Shown one piece after another: positions 62,801-64,000 of a DNA stretch of 64,000 nucleotides. This stretch comes from Tetrahymena thermophila SB210. Its lineage: Eukaryota > Ciliophora > Oligohymenophorea > Hymenostomatida > Tetrahymenidae. The stretch spans positions 518,238 through 582,237 of the forward strand of contig NW_002476554.1 in the NCBI RefSeq assembly GCF_000189635.1, given 5' to 3'. The notes beneath the pieces are model-generated. The model was not told the origin of the DNA, ran no database searches, and saw only the letters and a program-made list of their open reading frames with translations. Position 1 is the stretch's first letter. Each line of letters begins with the position of its first letter. Both the position numbers and the translations under genes were made by a program.

Positions 62801-64000
62801 CAAGATAGACCTAATTTATACATTGAAGTTAATATTTTTTCATCTAGTTTATCGATTGATTCGCTCTCTTAACACCTCTTTAAGAATTTATTAACATATT
62901 TATATTAGAGTTCATCTGATAAGGATATTGCAAACTGTTTTTCATAATGACTAATGTCTTTTTGAATTTCTTTTTTTTAAATATTTGATAAAATAAATGT
63001 AAAATAAAATTAATGATTCTAACCAAAATCTAAAAGTTGAGAATCGAGAAAACTTGATGAACATCCAATCAATCTGATGGCTGCTAACTAATCAGTTTTA
63101 AATAATATCATGATCGCCTTTTTTAAGAATATAATGTCTTAGTATAACTCCAAAATATCTAAGTCTTTATCAATCTGACTATTAATAATCTTAAATGATT
63201 ATTTATTAAGTCCTTATGATTTTAAAAAGTTTTCTTTGTTACAAAGCCTTTTTACATAAATTAAAATTAAGAACATTTATATAAATATAAGTAAGTTTTA
63301 AAATTTACTTTGTTCCAAAAACTTTTGTTTTGATTTTAGCAGATATTTTTTTATCTTTTAATGCAACAAATTTCATAGAATAATGTTTATTGGTGTCATT
63401 TTTTTACTCTAAATTTTTACATTTAAATCTGTTTGGAGTATAATCACCAGTAAAATTACTCTTTTTAATTATGGGTACATTTGAAAGCATAGTCATAAAC
63501 GTGATATTTTACAATTTACTTTTTTCAGTAAAATATCTATTTGTAGATTATATTTAGTCTTAATATTAATGCATATTTTCATTTTAAATTTTAGCATTTT
63601 CATAACTCTAATTATTAAATTATTCTGTTTATGACTTTTTATCTGAAAAATTGTATCTTTAGGACAAATCAATTTCAGGAAAATCCTGCTTTTTTTATGT
63701 AAAAGTAGTATCAGCTTATTTTATTTCATCTTAGTTTAATTCTTATAATTTTAGGGTGTTGCTCATTTCAGATTAATTATTTACCTAAACTTCTTATTTG
63801 AACTTATAATTGTTCGTTGGGATACTTATAAATTAATTATCATCTTTCTCTTATCTCTCAAGATTTTCTTCAATTTATATTTATGACAATTGTTTCTAAT
63901 AGATTTTATTTCTATTATCTAAATCTTTTATTTGAAGAAAATTATTATTTTTTAAAATCTCGAAGTACTTCTCCTGAAATACATTTTTCAGTAGAATCAT
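62801..64000 (-). CDS. Transmembrane protein paralog 2, C-terminal part (5' end outside window)
   Basis: The TGA at 62801 closes a frame whose last exons match paralog 1 block for block: QIDKDLDILELYQDIIFLKK, AIMILFKTDQLAAIRLIGCS, SSFLDSQLLDF, then the EKQFAISLSDEL-like and SESIDQLDEKILTSMYK-like ends. Introns fall at matching places, near 62967-63024 and 63245-63310. The higher-numbered part corresponds to the Gln/Asn-rich tail and includes PTNNYKF and DDN-type segments also seen in paralog 1. Membrane helices lie beyond the window. It is a direct tandem duplicate. Confidence 0.75.

Noticed and set aside
1..64000. tRNA, rRNA, CRISPR arrays and transposase genes
   Set aside because: I looked for tRNA T-arm motifs, ribosomal RNA stretches, regularly spaced repeats and transposase motifs. 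TTCGA-type hits fall inside coding sequence, and nothing else was found.

Overview
This window reads as nuclear DNA from a Tetrahymena-like ciliate (class Oligohymenophorea). It is extremely A+T rich. Every recognisable protein has TAA and TAG inside its reading frame where glutamine fits, and every gene that can be closed ends in TGA. Introns are short, GT...AG and almost pure A+T. Standard-code ORF calls are therefore fragments. The models below were read by eye with TAA/TAG = Gln, and splice phases were checked by arithmetic for all the large genes.

Layout. 1-1956 (minus) is a partial potassium-channel-like gene. From about 2 to 25 kb the DNA is gene-poor, with degenerate repeats, a few small ORFs and broken gene pieces. 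It carries five intact, intronless minus-strand members (A-E) of one uncharacterised ~175-residue family. From 25.9 to 54.8 kb the region is gene-dense: a secreted GH31 alpha-glucosidase (9 exons), a membrane-anchored insulysin-like M16 peptidase (7 exons, with an opposite-strand ORF inside its largest intron), an RS plus Asn/Gln/Met-rich protein, a TruA/Pus3-type tRNA pseudouridine synthase, a small WBP1/VOPP1-like membrane protein, one very large IQ-motif gene (about 12 kb, 14 inferred exons) and a truncated class 3 lipase. From 56 kb onward there are two more members of the small family (F and G, plus strand), then two tandem minus-strand transmembrane paralogs, the last cut by the window end.

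How the genes relate. There are no operons and genes are independently spaced. GH31 and M16 lie in the same orientation. M16 and the RS gene diverge from a shared 500-bp region. G and the first transmembrane paralog converge. The most striking theme is local expansion: seven intact copies of an unrecognised family, a likely two-gene segmental duplication inside it (B-C to D-E), tandem transmembrane paralogs, and two degenerate repeat arrays.

Limits. No alignment or database search was run. Family names rest on motifs seen in the translated sequence. Low-confidence ORFs in the A+T-rich part are flagged, because with only one stop codon open frames are common by chance.
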